Part shown: positions 1 to 11,243 of the stretch, in pieces
Position numbering within the stretch: position 1 is the first letter of the stretch
How the letters are laid out: each line of letters opens with the position of its first letter
NCBI RefSeq assembly: GCF_000757825.1
Contig: NZ_CP009451.1
Span: 3,472,001-3,536,000 of the forward strand
Direction: 5' to 3'
Source: Cedecea neteri
GTDB lineage: Bacteria; Pseudomonadota; Gammaproteobacteria; Enterobacterales; Enterobacteriaceae
Length of the DNA: 64,000 nucleotides
Notes under the pieces: generated by a model
The model's database searches: none
What the model was told of the DNA's origin: nothing
Seen by the model: the letters and a program-made list of their open reading frames with translations, nothing else
Position numbers and translations under genes: made by a program

Positions 1-380
1 TTTATCCGGTTATCGAGAAAAAGCTGCGCGGCATGAGCGACGCCGAGTTTGCCCAAATCCAGCAGGGGATGATTGCCCAGATGCAGCAGGCACCGCAAAC
101 CCTTGCGGAAGAGGCATCGCAGCTGAGCAAAGATTTCGATCGCCGAAACATGGCGTTTGATTCCCGTGATAAAGTGATCGCCGAAATTAAGAAATTAACG
201 CCGCAGAAGCTGGCTGATTTCTTCCACCAGGCGGTGATAGCTCCCCAGGGGATGGCGGTGCTGTCACAAATTTCCGGCAGCCATAACGGCAAAGCAGACT
301 ATGCGGCACCAAAAGGGTGGAAAACCTGGGAGGGGGCACGCAGTCTGCAGCAGACGTTACCACTAGTAAGCGAGAAATAA
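1..380 (+). CDS. ptrA: Protease III (pitrilysin), C-terminal end only
   Basis: This is the last ~125 codons of the periplasmic M16-family zinc protease pitrilysin. The reading frame enters at base 3 and stops at TAA 378-380. The catalytic N-terminal half with its HxxEH zinc motif lies outside the window, so activity cannot be judged here. Identification rests on the M16 C-terminal sequence and on position, since ptrA directly precedes recB-recD in enterobacteria. The final A of its stop codon is the first base of the recB ATG (TAATG), which suggests translational coupling with recB. Confidence 0.9.
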   Translation, partial: YPVIEKKLRGMSDAEFAQIQQGMIAQMQQAPQTLAEEASQLSKDFDRRNMAFDSRDKVIAEIKKLTPQKLADFFHQAVIAPQGMAVLSQISGSHNGKADYAAPKGWKTWEGARSLQQTLPLVSEK

Positions 381-3300
381 TGACCGATGTAACCGCGCAG
401 CCCCTTGATCCTTTAAGTTTGCCGCTGTTTGGTGAACGGTTGATAGAAGCCTCCGCGGGTACCGGTAAAACCTTTACCATCGCCGCGCTTTACCTGCGGC
501 TGCTGCTGGGGTTGGGGGAAGAGAATGCTTTCCCTCGCCCGCTCGGCGTAGAAGAACTGCTGGTGGTGACCTTTACCGAAGCGGCCACGGAAGAACTGCG
601 TGGCCGTATTCGGGCCAATATCCACGAATTGCGTATCGCCTGCATACGTAATCGAAGCAAAAACCCACTAATTCAGAGCCTGCTTGCCCAGATTGCGGAC
701 AAGCAGCTTGCTGCCCGTACCCTGCTGTTAGCCGAGCAGCAAATGGATGAGGCCGCTATTTTCACCATCCACGGCTTTTGCCAGCGGATGCTCAGCCTGA
801 ATGCTTTTGAGTCCGGCATGCTGTTTGAACAGCAGCTTCTCGAAGATGAGTCCGTGCTGCGCCGCCACGCCTGCGCAGACTTCTGGCGCCGTCACTGTTA
901 TCCGCTGCCAAAACCGGTGGCTCAGGCAATGAGTGAAGCGTGGTCGGGGCCGGAAGCGCTCCTGCGGGACATCAACAGCTGGCTCCAGGGCGAGCAGCCG
1001 CAGCTCAAACAGCCGCCGGCCGATGACGAAACGCTGCTGGCCCGCCATGAAAAGATAATCGCCGCTATCGACGGGGTAAAAGCCCAGTGGCGAGCTGCCG
1101 CAGGTGAGCTGGCGAGCCTGATTGGCGATTCTGGCGTGGATAAGCGCAGCTACAGCAGCAAACATTTACCGAACTGGCTGGAGATTGTGGGCCAGTGGGC
1201 ACAGCTGGAAACGACCAGCTATCAGCTCCCTGACGCGCTGGCTAAGTTTGCACAAAGCACGCTGGAAGAAAAAACCAGGAAAGGTGAAGTGCCCCGGCAC
1301 AGCCTGTTCAATGCAATAGACGCCCTGCTGGCCGAGCCGCTGACCCTGCGCGACCTGGTGATAGCCAGGGCGATGGCCGAAATTCGCTACATCGTGCAGC
1401 AGGAAAAACGCCGCCGCGGTGAGCTGGGCTTTGACGATATGCTGAGCCGGCTCGATGAGTCTTTGCATCAGCCCGGTGGCGATGCTTTAGCTGCGGCTAT
1501 CCGTGGGCGTTTTCCGGTGGCGATGATCGATGAATTCCAGGATACCGACCCGCAGCAGTACCGCATCTTCCGCCGGCTGTATATCAGGCAGCAGGACACC
1601 GCACTGTTGCTGATTGGCGACCCGAAGCAGGCGATTTATGCTTTCCGCGGCGCTGATATTTTTACCTACATGAAAGCACGCCATGAGGTGAGCGCCCACT
1701 ACTCGTTGGACACCAACTGGCGCTCGGCTCCGGCGATGATCCACGGCGTGAACACGCTGTTCCAGCAGGTCGAGAATCCGTTCTTATTCCGTCAGATCCC
1801 GTTCCTGCCCGTCAAGTCAGCGCCGCGCAACGGCGGCCTGCGGTTTACCGTCCATGGTGAAAGCCAGGCTGCGGTAAAAATGTGGCTCCAGCCGGGCGAA
1901 GGTGTCGGTGTAAGTGATTACCAACAAGCGATGGCCACGCAGTGCGCCCGGCAAATTCGCGACTGGCTAACCGCCGGGCAGCGGGGCGACGCGCTGCTTT
2001 GGCGAGGGGATGACTCCCGCCCGCTCAGGGCATCGGATATGACGATTCTGGTGCGCAGCCGTGGCGAGGCGGCCATCGTGCGCGATGCTCTTGGCGCGCT
2101 CAATATTCCTTCGGTGTACCTCTCAAACCGTGATTCGGTGTTTGCAACCGTAGAGGCACGCGAGCTGCTGTGGCTGCTGCAGGCGGTATTAACGCCTGAA
2201 ATTGAAACCGCCATGCGCAGCACCATTGCGACGGGCATGTTGGGGCTGGATGCGCTGACTATTGAGGCGCTGAACAAAGACGAGCTAGCCTGGGACAACC
2301 TGGTTGAAGAGTTTTTCGGCTACCGCGAACAGTGGCTGAAGCGCGGCGTGATGCCGATGCTAAGAGCACTGATCGGCGCGAGAAATATTGCTGAAAACCT
2401 GCTGGCCACGCCGGGCGGAGAGCGCCGGCTGACGGATATCCTGCACATCAGCGAGCTTCTGCAGGAAGCCTCGGCAGAAATGGAAAGCGAGCACGCGCTG
2501 GTGCGCTGGCTGGCGCAACGTATTGCCGAGCCGGACAGCAATGCCTCCAGCCAGCAGCTGCGTCTGGAAAGCGATAAACATCTGGTGCAGGTGGTGACCA
2601 TCCACAAATCCAAAGGGCTGGAGTACCCGCTGGTCTGGCTGCCGTTCGTGGCCAACTATCGCCCGCAGAGCAGCGGCCTGTATCACGATCGAACCACTTT
2701 TACCTCGCTGCTGGATTTAAGCAATGATGCGGAAAGCCTTGGGCTTGCCGAAGAAGAGCGCCTGGCCGAGGATCTCCGGTTGCTGTATGTGGCGCTGACC
2801 CGCTCCGTCTGGCACTGCAGCCTGGGCGTGGCGCCGCTGTTCCGTGGTTCCCGGGCAAAAAAAGGCAACAGCGACTTGCACCTCAGCGCGCTGGGCTATT
2901 TGCTGCAAAAAGGCGAAGCGCTTGATGCCGAAGGGCTTCGTCAGGCGCTGGACGTCCTCAAGAGCGAAGCCATTGACGTTGAAACGCTGCCTCCGGGTGA
3001 GGATTCTCCGTGGCAGCTGGTCTCCAGCGCGTTGCCTGAACTTGCCGCTCGCCAGCTTAAACGGCGAATTGCCGATAACTGGCGCGTGACCAGCTACTCC
3101 GGGCTGCAGCAGCACGGCAGCAGCCGGGTGCTGGATTTGGTGCCACGTCTTGACGTGGATGCCGTGGGGGAAGCGCCGGAGCAAAGTGAGCCGTCACTTA
3201 CGCCGCATACATTCCCGCGCGGGGCTTCACCAGGCACTTTCCTGCACAGCCTGTTTGAAGAGGTTGATTTTACCCAGCCGGTAGATAGCGAGAAAACGGC

Positions 3301-3925
3301 ACAGCAGCTGCTTGCCAACGGATTTGGCAGCGAATGGTGCCCGGTGGTTAGCCGCTGGCTGGAAGAGGTGCTCGCCGCGCCGCTCAATGACACCGGGGTT
3401 GCGCTGAATCTGCTTCCGTCGAAGGAAAAACAGGTTGAGCTGGAGTTTTATTTACCGATCGACCATGAGCTGCAGGCTCCTGCGCTGGACGCGTTGATTC
3501 GCCGTTACGATTCGCTTTCCGCCGGTTGTCCGCCTTTGGACTTCCGCCAGGTGAAGGGGATGCTGAAGGGGTTTATCGACCTGGTATTCCGCTGGGAAGG
3601 GCGTTATTACCTGCTGGACTACAAATCTAACTGGCTGGGCGAAGACAGCAGCGCCTACACCCGGCAAGCCATGGCTCAGGCGATGCAGTCCCACCGCTAT
3701 GACCTGCAGTACCAGCTCTATACGCTGGCGCTGCACCGATACCTGCGTCATCGCATGGCAGGTTATGACTACCAGCAGCACTTCGGCGGGGTAATTTATC
3801 TGTTCCTGCGCGGCGTGGAGCAGGGCAAACCTGAGCAGGGTATTTTTTCTACGCGCCCGGACATCAAGCTGATTGATGCGATGGACGCGCTCTTTGCCGG
3901 GACAGCAGAGGAGATGGGCCAGTGA
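380..3925 (+). CDS. recB: RecBCD enzyme subunit RecB (helicase-nuclease)
   Basis: RecB is the 3'-5' motor and the only nuclease of RecBCD, the complex that repairs double-strand breaks and degrades linear foreign DNA in the cytoplasm. The 1181-residue product has the family length. It starts with a UvrD-type helicase: Walker A ASAGTGKT at residues 24-31 and Walker B IDEFQDTD at about 383-390. The C-terminal nuclease domain keeps the three metal-binding residues D1067, D1080 and K1082 (in GFIDLVF and LLDYKSN). An in-frame upstream ATG at 317 lies inside ptrA; the ATG at 380 gives the N-terminus expected for the family ([12 protein letters not shown]). The stop overlaps the recD start by four bases. 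recC is not in the window; in E. coli it lies on the other side of ptrA. Confidence 0.97.
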   Translation: MTDVTAQPLDPLSLPLFGERLIEASAGTGKTFTIAALYLRLLLGLGEENAFPRPLGVEELLVVTFTEAATEELRGRIRANIHELRIACIRNRSKNPLIQSLLAQIADKQLAARTLLLAEQQMDEAAIFTIHGFCQRMLSLNAFESGMLFEQQLLEDESVLRRHACADFWRRHCYPLPKPVAQAMSEAWSGPEALLRDINSWLQGEQPQLKQPPADDETLLARHEKIIAAIDGVKAQWRAAAGELASLIGDSGVDKRSYSSKHLPNWLEIVGQWAQLETTSYQLPDALAKFAQSTLEEKTRKGEVPRHSLFNAIDALLAEPLTLRDLVIARAMAEIRYIVQQEKRRRGELGFDDMLSRLDESLHQPGGDALAAAIRGRFPVAMIDEFQDTDPQQYRIFRRLYIRQQDTALLLIGDPKQAIYAFRGADIFTYMKARHEVSAHYSLDTNWRSAPAMIHGVNTLFQQVENPFLFRQIPFLPVKSAPRNGGLRFTVHGESQAAVKMWLQPGEGVGVSDYQQAMATQCARQIRDWLTAGQRGDALLWRGDDSRPLRASDMTILVRSRGEAAIVRDALGALNIPSVYLSNRDSVFATVEARELLWLLQAVLTPEIETAMRSTIATGMLGLDALTIEALNKDELAWDNLVEEFFGYREQWLKRGVMPMLRALIGARNIAENLLATPGGERRLTDILHISELLQEASAEMESEHALVRWLAQRIAEPDSNASSQQLRLESDKHLVQVVTIHKSKGLEYPLVWLPFVANYRPQSSGLYHDRTTFTSLLDLSNDAESLGLAEEERLAEDLRLLYVALTRSVWHCSLGVAPLFRGSRAKKGNSDLHLSALGYLLQKGEALDAEGLRQALDVLKSEAIDVETLPPGEDSPWQLVSSALPELAARQLKRRIADNWRVTSYSGLQQHGSSRVLDLVPRLDVDAVGEAPEQSEPSLTPHTFPRGASPGTFLHSLFEEVDFTQPVDSEKTAQQLLANGFGSEWCPVVSRWLEEVLAAPLNDTGVALNLLPSKEKQVELEFYLPIDHELQAPALDALIRRYDSLSAGCPPLDFRQVKGMLKGFIDLVFRWEGRYYLLDYKSNWLGEDSSAYTRQAMAQAMQSHRYDLQYQLYTLALHRYLRHRMAGYDYQQHFGGVIYLFLRGVEQGKPEQGIFSTRPDIKLIDAMDALFAGTAEEMGQ

Positions 3926-5763
3926 GCATGTCACAGTTACTCAACCAGGCGGTGACGCTGAAAGCCCTCAGGCCGCTGGACTCGCAGTTTGCCATGATGG
4001 TGGCTAACGATGCGCAGCCCGCCGTGATGCTGGCCGCCGCGCTGCTTAGCCACGAGTCAGGGGAAGGGCACGTTTGCCTGCCGCTTGAGCGGATAACGCC
4101 TGCCTTTGTCTTCGCCGGCAAACATCCTGAGCTGGTGGCTCAACTCTTCGCTGAGGCAGAGCCGGGCATGGGCTGGGAAAGCGCATTACTGGCTTCTCAT
4201 TCGGTGAGTTCGAACGATGAAGCCACGCCGTTAAAACTGATCGGCAATCGTCTGTACCTCAACCGCATGTGGAGTAACGAGCAGCGGGTAGCCGCCTTTT
4301 TTGGCGAGCGTAATCAGCCGGTCGCGGTAGATGAAGCTCGACTTCGGGATAGCCTCGACGCGCTGTTTGGCAGCAGCCAGCAGACGGACTGGCAAAAGGT
4401 GGCCGCGGCGGTCGCGCTGACCCGGCGTATCTCGGTTATCTCCGGCGGGCCGGGCACCGGCAAAACCACGACGGTAGCAAAACTGCTGGCCGCTTTGGTG
4501 CAGCTTACCGATGGTCAGCCACTTCGCATTCAGCTTGCGGCCCCAACGGGCAAGGCTGCCGCACGCTTAACGGAGTCATTAGGCAGCGCGCTGCGCCAGC
4601 TGCCGCTGAGCGACGAGCAGAAAAAGCGCCTGCCGGATGAGGCCTCAACGTTGCATCGCCTGTTAGGGGCGCAGCCAAACAGCCAGCGTCTGCGGCACCA
4701 CGCCGGTAACCCACTGCACCTTGATGTGCTGGTGGTGGATGAGGCGTCGATGGTGGACTTGCCGATGATGTCCAGGCTTATCGATGCTCTGCCTGAGCGA
4801 GCAAGGGTCATCTTCCTCGGAGACAGAGATCAGCTGGCGTCCGTGGAGGCGGGCGCGGTTCTGGGCGATATCTGCCATTACGTGAATGACGGTTATTCGG
4901 CGCAGCGTGCGGAGCAATTACAGCGGCTCACGGGCTGTGAGGTGCCCGTCGGCGATAGCGACCGGGCAAGCGCGCTGCGTGACGGGCTTTGCCTGCTGCG
5001 TAAAAGCTACCGATTCGACAGCCAGTCCGGCATCGGTCAGCTGGCGTTTGCAGTCAATGCGAGCGACAGCAGGCAGGTTAAGGCCGCGTTTGGACAGGGA
5101 TTCACCGACATTTCGCTGCAGCCGCTGCTTGAACCTGAAGATTACACGGCGATGATTGCCGACGTGGTGAGCGGCTACGGAGAGTATTTAAAGCAGGTGC
5201 GGCAGAAAGCCGAGCCAGCCGAAATTCTTAGCGCTTTCGGTCGTTATCAGCTGCTGTGTGCATTGCGTGAAGGTCCCTTTGGCGTTAGCGGCCTGAATGA
5301 GCGCATTGAACAGGCGTTTGTACAGGCGCGTCTGATTCAGCGGCCCTCTCAGGCGCTTTCGCGCTGGTACGACGGGCGTCCGGTGATGATTGCCCGTAAT
5401 GACAGCTCGCTTGGGCTGTTTAACGGTGATATCGGGATTGCTTTGCAGCGTGAAGAGGGGCTTCGGGTCTGGTTCCCGATGCCCGACGGCAAGGTGAAGT
5501 CAGTTCAGCCAAGCCGCCTGCCAGCACACGACACGGCTTTCGCCATGACGGTGCATAAGTCTCAGGGCTCTGAGTTTGACCATGCCGCATTAGTGCTGCC
5601 AAACCAGTTTGTGCCGGTGGTGACGCGCGAGCTGGTTTACACGGCAATTACACGCGCCCGTAAGCAGCTATCGCTGTATGCCGACGAACGCGTTTTGAAT
5701 AAAGCTATAGCCACGCGTACGGAGCGCCGCAGCGGGCTAATGGAGATTTTCTCCGGGGAATAA
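3922..5763 (+). CDS. recD: RecBCD enzyme subunit RecD (5'-3' helicase)
   Basis: RecD is the fast 5'-3' motor of RecBCD and regulates its nuclease before Chi recognition. It is an SF1B helicase. Walker A GGPGTGKT lies at residues 175-182, and the Walker B segment [10 protein letters not shown] follows around residue 273. The late helicase motif [14 protein letters not shown] and the closing [10 protein letters not shown] motif are both present. The GTG at 3922 overlaps the recB stop (GTGA) and gives 613 residues. An ATG two codons later (3928) is an equally possible start. Both are compatible with the family length of about 608-613. Coupled translation with recB would keep the subunits balanced. 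Confidence 0.96.
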   Translation: MSMSQLLNQAVTLKALRPLDSQFAMMVANDAQPAVMLAAALLSHESGEGHVCLPLERITPAFVFAGKHPELVAQLFAEAEPGMGWESALLASHSVSSNDEATPLKLIGNRLYLNRMWSNEQRVAAFFGERNQPVAVDEARLRDSLDALFGSSQQTDWQKVAAAVALTRRISVISGGPGTGKTTTVAKLLAALVQLTDGQPLRIQLAAPTGKAAARLTESLGSALRQLPLSDEQKKRLPDEASTLHRLLGAQPNSQRLRHHAGNPLHLDVLVVDEASMVDLPMMSRLIDALPERARVIFLGDRDQLASVEAGAVLGDICHYVNDGYSAQRAEQLQRLTGCEVPVGDSDRASALRDGLCLLRKSYRFDSQSGIGQLAFAVNASDSRQVKAAFGQGFTDISLQPLLEPEDYTAMIADVVSGYGEYLKQVRQKAEPAEILSAFGRYQLLCALREGPFGVSGLNERIEQAFVQARLIQRPSQALSRWYDGRPVMIARNDSSLGLFNGDIGIALQREEGLRVWFPMPDGKVKSVQPSRLPAHDTAFAMTVHKSQGSEFDHAALVLPNQFVPVVTRELVYTAITRARKQLSLYADERVLNKAIATRTERRSGLMEIFSGE

Positions 5764-5772
5764 GAGTAAAGA

Positions 5773-5801
5773 GAAGGCACAATCAAGGCCTTCCCTTTTT
5801 T
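5773..5801 (+). terminator. Intrinsic terminator of recD (between convergent recD and argA)
   Basis: The inverted repeat GAAGGC (5773-5778) / GCCTTC (5788-5793) has a 9-base loop and is followed by CCTTTTTT. It lies between the convergent recD and argA genes and touches the argA stop codon. The U-tract serves the plus-strand transcript. Confidence 0.7.
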
Positions 5802-7131
5802 AAGTCAGGTCGGCCATCAGCACTTTAGATTTGCGCTGATAGTTGTACATCTCTTTTTTGCTTGCAGGCAGCAGCTCAACGTCCACCGGCAGGAAACCAC
5901 GCTCCTGGAACCAGTGGATGCTGCGGGTGGTCAGTACGAACAGCTTGCTTAGCCCCATTTGCCGCGCCTGGTTAGCGACGCGGTTAAGTAACTCTTCACC
6001 TCGAGACGAACTACGATAGTCAGGATGAACGGCCACGCAGGCCATTTCACCGATGCTTTCTTCCGGGAACGGATAGAGCGCAGCACAGGCGATCGTCAGG
6101 TTATCGCGCTGAATAATGGTGAATTTGTCGATCTCCATTTCCAGCTGCTCGCGGGAGCGGCGAACCAAAATGCCTTGTTGCTCCAGCGGGCGAATCAGCT
6201 CAAGAATACCGCCGATGTCGTTGATGGTGGCGCGGCGGATTTGCTCGGCGCTTTCCATCACAATCTGCGTGCCGATCCCGTCGCGTGAGAACAACTCCTG
6301 TAGCAGCGCCCCGTCTTCCTGATAGCTGAGCAGGTGGCTGCGGCGTACGCCGCTGCGGCAGGCTTTCACCGCGCCACGCAGGAACCGCACGGTGCCGGAA
6401 TGGTAATCACCGGCGCTTTCCAGCGCTTCAATACGCTGCTGGGCCTCGTTCGGGAACAGCTCGGAAATCACGTTACCCAGATCGTCGGTCACGCCCTGAG
6501 CGGAGCAGAACCCTATCATCTTCTCTGCCTTCAACTTAACCGCAAGCTGGGTGGCCACTTCTTCAGAGGTGAGGTTAAAGCTTTCCCCCGTCACGGAAAC
6601 CGCCACCGGCCCCATCAGCACGATAGCGCCGCTGTCTAACTGACGGTGGATGGCCTCTTCATCAATACGGCGTACGCGCCCGCTGTGGCAGTAGTCCACG
6701 CCATCATCCACGCCCAAAGGCTGTGCAATGATGAAGTTCCCGCTAACCACGTTGATGTGGGCACCTTGCAGCGGCGTATTACCGAGGCTCATAGAAAGCC
6801 GTGCGGTGATGTCGAGCTGCAGCAACCCGGCAGCCTGCTTAACCAGTTCGAGGGTTTTAGCGTCGGTGACGCGAGTGTGTTTATGGTAAACCGGTTCGTG
6901 ATGGTGCTCATCCAGGTTTTCATCAATCTGCGGGCGTGCTCCGTACACCACCACCAGGCGAATGCCCAGGCTGTGAAGCAGGCCGATGTCGTTGACGATG
7001 CTGGAAAAGTTTTCATGTTCAATGGCTTCGCCGCCGAGCATGATGACAAACGTTTTTCCCCGGTGGGCATTAATATAGGGAACAGAATGGCGAAATCCCT
7101 GGACCAGTTCGGTTCTACGTTCCTTTACCAC
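5800..7131 (-). CDS. argA: N-acetylglutamate synthase (amino-acid N-acetyltransferase)
   Basis: ArgA acetylates glutamate with acetyl-CoA, the committed step of arginine synthesis, and is normally inhibited by arginine. The 443 residues equal the E. coli length. An N-terminal amino-acid-kinase-like domain (about 20-270, with [11 protein letters not shown]) is followed by a GNAT acetyltransferase domain (about 295-430). The latter carries the acetyl-CoA loop segment in [12 protein letters not shown]. The start is GTG, as in E. coli argA, with GAGGG upstream. Two ARG boxes and a promoter lie immediately upstream, so repression by ArgR is expected. Confidence 0.96.
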   Translation of the reverse strand: MVKERRTELVQGFRHSVPYINAHRGKTFVIMLGGEAIEHENFSSIVNDIGLLHSLGIRLVVVYGARPQIDENLDEHHHEPVYHKHTRVTDAKTLELVKQAAGLLQLDITARLSMSLGNTPLQGAHINVVSGNFIIAQPLGVDDGVDYCHSGRVRRIDEEAIHRQLDSGAIVLMGPVAVSVTGESFNLTSEEVATQLAVKLKAEKMIGFCSAQGVTDDLGNVISELFPNEAQQRIEALESAGDYHSGTVRFLRGAVKACRSGVRRSHLLSYQEDGALLQELFSRDGIGTQIVMESAEQIRRATINDIGGILELIRPLEQQGILVRRSREQLEMEIDKFTIIQRDNLTIACAALYPFPEESIGEMACVAVHPDYRSSSRGEELLNRVANQARQMGLSKLFVLTTRSIHWFQERGFLPVDVELLPASKKEMYNYQRKSKVLMADLT

Positions 7132-7142
7132 GGCACACCCTC

Positions 7143-7181
7143 ATTGCATGTTTATTCGTAATTTGTGTATTTTTATTCTTT
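7143..7181 (-). promoter_or_regulatory. Two ARG boxes (ArgR operator) of argA
   Basis: Two 18-base imperfect palindromes lie at 7143-7160 and 7164-7181, separated by 3 bases. That is the usual spacing of paired ArgR sites. Against the consensus AATGAATAATTATTCATA I count 13 and 11 matches. Both contain the ATTC half-site core, exactly 21 bases apart. The second box covers the predicted -10 of argA, so repressor binding would block polymerase. Confidence 0.75.
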
Positions 7182-7198
7182 TATGGCGCCAGGTGCAA
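7170..7198 (-). promoter_or_regulatory. Predicted argA promoter
   Basis: On the minus strand, TTGCAC (7198-7193) and TAAAAA (7175-7170) are separated by 17 bases. The -10 lies inside the second ARG box, consistent with ArgR-controlled transcription. Confidence 0.55.
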
Positions 7199-7358
7199 GC
7201 GCCAATTTTCATCCAGGATAAAATTCCCTGCTCCCGGCTTTTTATGACCTTTTCCGAACGTTTACCCTTTTATAGATGACAGTAACCGCGTGTTTCGCTA
7301 AAGTTTTTGGCTCAAAAAAAAATTTCATCATATTTAGTGACAACCTCTCAGGGGAGCC

Positions 7359-8609
7359 ATGCCAGATTCCAGTTCGTTAATGAGTCGCCGCCGTTTACTT
7401 CAGGGTGCAGGAGCAATGTGGCTGTTGAGCGTCAGCAAGGTCGGTTTTGCTGCCTCAAGCCAGGTGATTGCCGTGCGCGTCTGGCCGGCCTCGTCTTATA
7501 CCCGCGTGACGCTGGAGTCGAACCATCAGCTGAAATATCGCCAGTTCGCCCTCAGTAACCCGGAGCGGGTGGTGGTGGATATCGAAGGGGCGCATTTAAA
7601 TTCAGTTTTAAAAGGTATCGGCAGCCAGGTTCGCGTCGACGATCCGTTTATTAAGTCCGCTCGCGTGGGCCAGTTCGATCCAAAGACCGTACGCATGGTT
7701 TTTGAATTGAAACAAAACGTAACGCCGCATTTGTTCGGGCTGGCGCCGGTCGCCGAATTTAAAGAGCGCCTGGTGATGGATCTTTATCCCGCCAATATGA
7801 ATAGCGAACAAGATCCGCTGTTGGCGTTACTGGAAGATTACAACAACGGCCAGCTGGATAAGAAAATGCCGGCGGAGAAAGGGCCGCAGCCGGGCAAGGC
7901 CGGTAGAGATCGCCCGATTGTCATCATGCTTGACCCCGGCCATGGCGGCGAGGATCCGGGAGCCATTGGCCCGAATAAGACCCGCGAAAAAGATATTGTG
8001 CTCAGCATTGCGCGCAGGCTGAAGGCGTTGCTCGATAAAGAGGGCAATATGAAGGCCTACATGACGCGTAACGAAGACGTGTTTATCCCGCTGAAAGTGC
8101 GCGTTGCCAAGGCGCAAAAGCAGCGTGCCGACCTGTTTGTTTCTATTCATGCGGATGCGTTCACCACCGCGGCAGCTCGCGGCTCGTCGGTCTTTGCGTT
8201 ATCCACGAAAGGGGCCACGAGTACGGCGGCGAAATATCTGGCACAAACGCAGAACGCCGCGGACTTAATTGGCGGCGTGGGCAAGAGCGGGGATCGCTAT
8301 CTGGACCACACGATGTTCGACATGGTGCAGTCGCTGACCATCAACGACAGCCTGAAGTTTGGCAAAGAGGTGCTTAACCGGCTGGGGCGGGTGAACAAAC
8401 TGCATAAAAACAGCGTCGATCAGGCCGGGTTCGCGGTGCTTAAAGCGCCGGATATCCCGTCCATTCTGGTGGAAACCGCCTTCCTCAGTAACCCGGAGGA
8501 GGAGCGTAAGCTGCGCACGGCGAAGTTCCAGCAGGAGGTCGCGGAGTCGATCCTTGCGGGGATTAAGGCCTACTTCTCGGACAGCTCACGGCTGGCAAGA
8601 CGAGGCTAA
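7359..8609 (+). CDS. amiC: N-acetylmuramoyl-L-alanine amidase AmiC
   Basis: AmiC is a periplasmic zinc amidase that cleaves stem peptides from septal peptidoglycan for daughter-cell separation, normally activated by NlpD. The N-terminus is a twin-arginine signal ([10 protein letters not shown], residues 9-18, then a hydrophobic stretch ending near GFAAS), so export is by Tat. An AMIN domain (about 38-135) targets the septum. The Amidase_3 domain (about 190-410) shows the zinc-ligand segments [17 protein letters not shown] and the catalytic [14 protein letters not shown]-type ribosome binding sequence precedes the ATG. The product is 416 residues, against about 417 in E. coli. Confidence 0.96.
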   Translation: MPDSSSLMSRRRLLQGAGAMWLLSVSKVGFAASSQVIAVRVWPASSYTRVTLESNHQLKYRQFALSNPERVVVDIEGAHLNSVLKGIGSQVRVDDPFIKSARVGQFDPKTVRMVFELKQNVTPHLFGLAPVAEFKERLVMDLYPANMNSEQDPLLALLEDYNNGQLDKKMPAEKGPQPGKAGRDRPIVIMLDPGHGGEDPGAIGPNKTREKDIVLSIARRLKALLDKEGNMKAYMTRNEDVFIPLKVRVAKAQKQRADLFVSIHADAFTTAAARGSSVFALSTKGATSTAAKYLAQTQNAADLIGGVGKSGDRYLDHTMFDMVQSLTINDSLKFGKEVLNRLGRVNKLHKNSVDQAGFAVLKAPDIPSILVETAFLSNPEEERKLRTAKFQQEVAESILAGIKAYFSDSSRLARRG

Positions 8610-8617
8610 AATATCTG

Positions 8618-8649
8618 ATAAGGGCGGGGAAAACCTGCCTTATTTTTTA
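8618..8649 (+). terminator. Intrinsic terminator of amiC
   Basis: An imperfect stem (ATAAGGGCGG against CCTGCCTTAT, 8 of 10 pairs) is followed by TTTTTT, just after the amiC stop. Confidence 0.6.
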
Positions 8650-8661
8650 TCAACGGCAGAA

Positions 8662-8686
8662 ACAAAAAAACACCCGTAAGGGTGTT
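8662..8686 (-). terminator. Intrinsic terminator of the initiator tRNA operon
   Basis: On the minus strand, AACACCC (8686-8680), loop TTAC and GGGTGTT are followed by a run of T. It lies just downstream of the last tRNA gene and ends the minus-strand tRNA transcript. Confidence 0.85.
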
Positions 8687-8694
8687 CTCAATGT

Positions 8695-8771
<77 letters not shown>

Positions 8772-8833
8772 TCCGTCATACTACTTTTTTAATGATTATT
8801 CATCATTGCGCTGTTAAACCAGCGACTTTTAAT

Positions 8834-8910
<77 letters not shown>

Positions 8911-8969
8911 TCCGTCATACTTCTTAATGATTATTCATCATTGCGCCGTTTAATCAGCGACTTTTTAGT

Positions 8970-9045
<76 letters not shown>

Positions 9046-9058
9046 TCCGTGGATGCGC

Positions 9059-9086
9059 ACTATACTCTGCTCGCTTTTTGTTGCAA
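9059..9086 (-). promoter_or_regulatory. Promoter of the initiator tRNA operon
   Basis: On the minus strand, TTGCAA (9086-9081), a 16-base spacer and TATAGT (9064-9059) precede a GCGC discriminator. A G+C-rich discriminator is typical of stable-RNA promoters under stringent control. The first tRNA begins about 14 bases after the -10. Confidence 0.8.
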
Positions 9087-9255
9087 CCCTTTTTTGGCAG
9101 AAATGCCTGAATTTCCCATTGGTTGTTGAATTTACCCGCACAATGGCCCTAAACAGACGTTTTTGTTGCCCAGGCCGTTCAACTCGTTTAATTCTCGCGG
9201 CGCGTTTGCTATCTTCGGCGAGGCATACAGAGGCAACCAGCAGGGCTAGAGAGTA

Positions 9256-10362
9256 ATGAAAGGACGTTGGATTAAGTATATAGCAGCGGGAGCCATGTTA
9301 ACCATGCTGGCCGCCTGTTCATCAAAACCGACCGATCGCGGTCAACAATATAAAGACGGGAAATTCTCCCAGCCTTTCTCACTGGTGAATCAGCCTGATG
9401 CGGTTGGTGCGCCGATAAATGGCGGCGACTACGCTGAGCAGGTTAATCAGATTCGTTCCGCTTCTCCGCGCCTCTATAATAATGGCAGCGATATCTATAA
9501 CGCGGTGCAGCAATGGCTGCGCGCGGGCGGCGATACTCGTCAGCTAAAGCAGTTTGGCCTTGATGCCTGGCAGATGGAAGGGGCTGACAACTATGGCAAC
9601 GTCCAGTTTACCGGTTACTACACGCCGGTTATCCAGGCTCGCCATACCCGCCAGGGCGAATTCCAGTACCCGATTTACCGCATGCCGCCAAAACGTGGCC
9701 GCCTGCCTTCTCGCGCGGAAATTTACAGCGGCGCGCTGAGCGACAGCTACATCCTCGCCTACAGCAACTCCCTGATGGATAACTTCATTATGGACGTGCA
9801 GGGCAGCGGCTATATCGATTTTGGCGACGGACAGCCTTTGACCTTCTTCGGCTATGCCGGGAAAAACGGCCACGCCTACCGCAGCATCGGCAAGGTGCTT
9901 ATCGACCGTGGCGAAGTGAAGAAAGAAGATATGTCTATGCAGGCGATTCGCCATTGGGGGGAAACCCACAGCGAAGCACAAGTGCGCGAGCTGCTTGAGC
10001 AGAACCCTTCTTTTGTCTTCTTCAAGCCCGCAAGCTATGCGCCGGTGAAAGGCGCGAGCGCGGTACCTTTGATTGGCCGCGCCTCCGTAGCGTCTGACCG
10101 CTCTATTATCCCTGCGGGCACCACGCTGCTGACTGAAGTTCCACTGTTGGATAACAGCGGCAAATTCACCGGCCAGTACGAGCTGCGCGTGATGGTAGCG
10201 CTGGACGTTGGCGGCGCGATTAAAGGCCAGCATTTCGATATCTATCAGGGCATTGGCCCGGATGCCGGGCATCGCGCGGGTTGGTATAACCACTACGGCC
10301 GCGTCTGGGTGCTGAAGCCGGCACCGGGGGCTGGCAGCAGCGGTAACGTTTTTAGCGGTTAA
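9256..10362 (+). CDS. mltA: Membrane-bound lytic murein transglycosylase A
   Basis: MltA cleaves the glycan strands of peptidoglycan with formation of 1,6-anhydromuramic acid, acting from the inner face of the outer membrane. The N-terminus is a lipoprotein signal: basic MKGRWIK, a hydrophobic stretch, and lipobox LAAC with C21 as the lipidated residue. S22-S23 at +2/+3 do not signal inner-membrane retention. The MltA core and the C-terminal 3D domain (aspartate-rich segment around VALDVGGAIKGQHFDIYQG) are present. The 368 residues match the family (about 365). It is monocistronic, with its own terminator downstream. Confidence 0.95.
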   Translation: MKGRWIKYIAAGAMLTMLAACSSKPTDRGQQYKDGKFSQPFSLVNQPDAVGAPINGGDYAEQVNQIRSASPRLYNNGSDIYNAVQQWLRAGGDTRQLKQFGLDAWQMEGADNYGNVQFTGYYTPVIQARHTRQGEFQYPIYRMPPKRGRLPSRAEIYSGALSDSYILAYSNSLMDNFIMDVQGSGYIDFGDGQPLTFFGYAGKNGHAYRSIGKVLIDRGEVKKEDMSMQAIRHWGETHSEAQVRELLEQNPSFVFFKPASYAPVKGASAVPLIGRASVASDRSIIPAGTTLLTEVPLLDNSGKFTGQYELRVMVALDVGGAIKGQHFDIYQGIGPDAGHRAGWYNHYGRVWVLKPAPGAGSSGNVFSG

Positions 10363-10388
10363 TGCTGCAACGTTTCCACCTTTAACTG

Positions 10389-10414
10389 CGGGCTGTATAA
10401 TCAGCCCGTTTTTT
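10389..10414 (+). terminator. Intrinsic terminator of mltA
   Basis: CGGGCTG (10389-10395), a 6-base loop and CAGCCCG (10402-10408) are followed by TTTTTT. Confidence 0.9.
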
Positions 10415-10433
10415 ATTTCTGAGGAATTTCCCG

Positions 10434-11243
10434 ATGTCTGTCGTTCTCTCTGATGCCTGGCTGCAACGCTTTGGCGGCACCGCTCGTCTGTATGGCCAGG
10501 CGGCGCTACAGCTTTTTGCTGAGGCTCACGTTTGCGTGATTGGCATCGGTGGCGTGGGTTCATGGGCGGCAGAGGCGCTGGCGCGTACCGGCATTGGGGC
10601 CATCACGCTTATCGATATGGACGACGTTTGCGTGACCAACACTAACCGTCAAATCCACGCGCTAAAGGACAGCGTTGGCCAGGCGAAAACGGAAGTTATG
10701 GCGGCGCGTATTAAAGAGATTAACCCGGAGTGCCGCGTCACGGTGGTGGATGACTTTATTACCGCCGATAACGCCGCTGAGCTTCTGAATCAAGGGTTTA
10801 GCTATGTTATTGACGCGATTGATAGCGTTCGCCCAAAAGCGGCGTTAATCGCGTATTGCCGTCGCTACAAGATCCCGCTGGTGACCACCGGCGGCGCAGG
10901 CGGGCAGATAGATCCGACGCAGATCCAGGTTAGCGATCTGGCGAAAACCATTCAGGATCCGCTTGCAGCCAAGCTGCGTGAGCGCCTGAAAAGTGACTTT
11001 GGCGTGGTGAAAAACAGCAAAGGGAAGCTGGGCGTGGACTGCGTATTTTCCACCGAAGCGCTGGTGTACCCGCAGGCTGACGGTTCAGTTTGCGCCATGA
11101 AAAGCACCGCTGAAGGCCCAAAACGCATGGACTGTGCTTCGGGGTTTGGCGCGGCAACAATGGTGACCGCCAGCTTTGGTTTTGTGGCGGTGTCCCATGT
11201 GCTGAAGAAGATGATGGCGAAGGCGGCGCGAACCGCCTCCTGA
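10434..11243 (+). CDS. tcdA: tRNA threonylcarbamoyladenosine dehydratase (CsdL)
   Basis: TcdA is an E1-like ATP-dependent enzyme that cyclises t6A37 of tRNA to ct6A, working with the CsdA-CsdE sulfur system encoded next door on the opposite strand. The N-terminal nucleotide-binding motif IGGVGSWAAEALARTG (about residues 38-53) and the DMDDVCVTNTNRQ segment identify the ThiF/MoeB/E1 fold. Conserved cysteines lie in VDCVFSTEALV and KRMDCASGFG. The 269 residues match E. coli (268). The stop codon directly abuts the csdE stop with no base between them. Confidence 0.96.
   Translation: MSVVLSDAWLQRFGGTARLYGQAALQLFAEAHVCVIGIGGVGSWAAEALARTGIGAITLIDMDDVCVTNTNRQIHALKDSVGQAKTEVMAARIKEINPECRVTVVDDFITADNAAELLNQGFSYVIDAIDSVRPKAALIAYCRRYKIPLVTTGGAGGQIDPTQIQVSDLAKTIQDPLAAKLRERLKSDFGVVKNSKGKLGVDCVFSTEALVYPQADGSVCAMKSTAEGPKRMDCASGFGAATMVTASFGFVAVSHVLKKMMAKAARTAS

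Noticed and set aside
9544..10563. 339-codon open frame antisense to mltA
   Set aside because: Runs across mltA, its terminator and the tcdA start with low-complexity composition; a shadow of the real genes.
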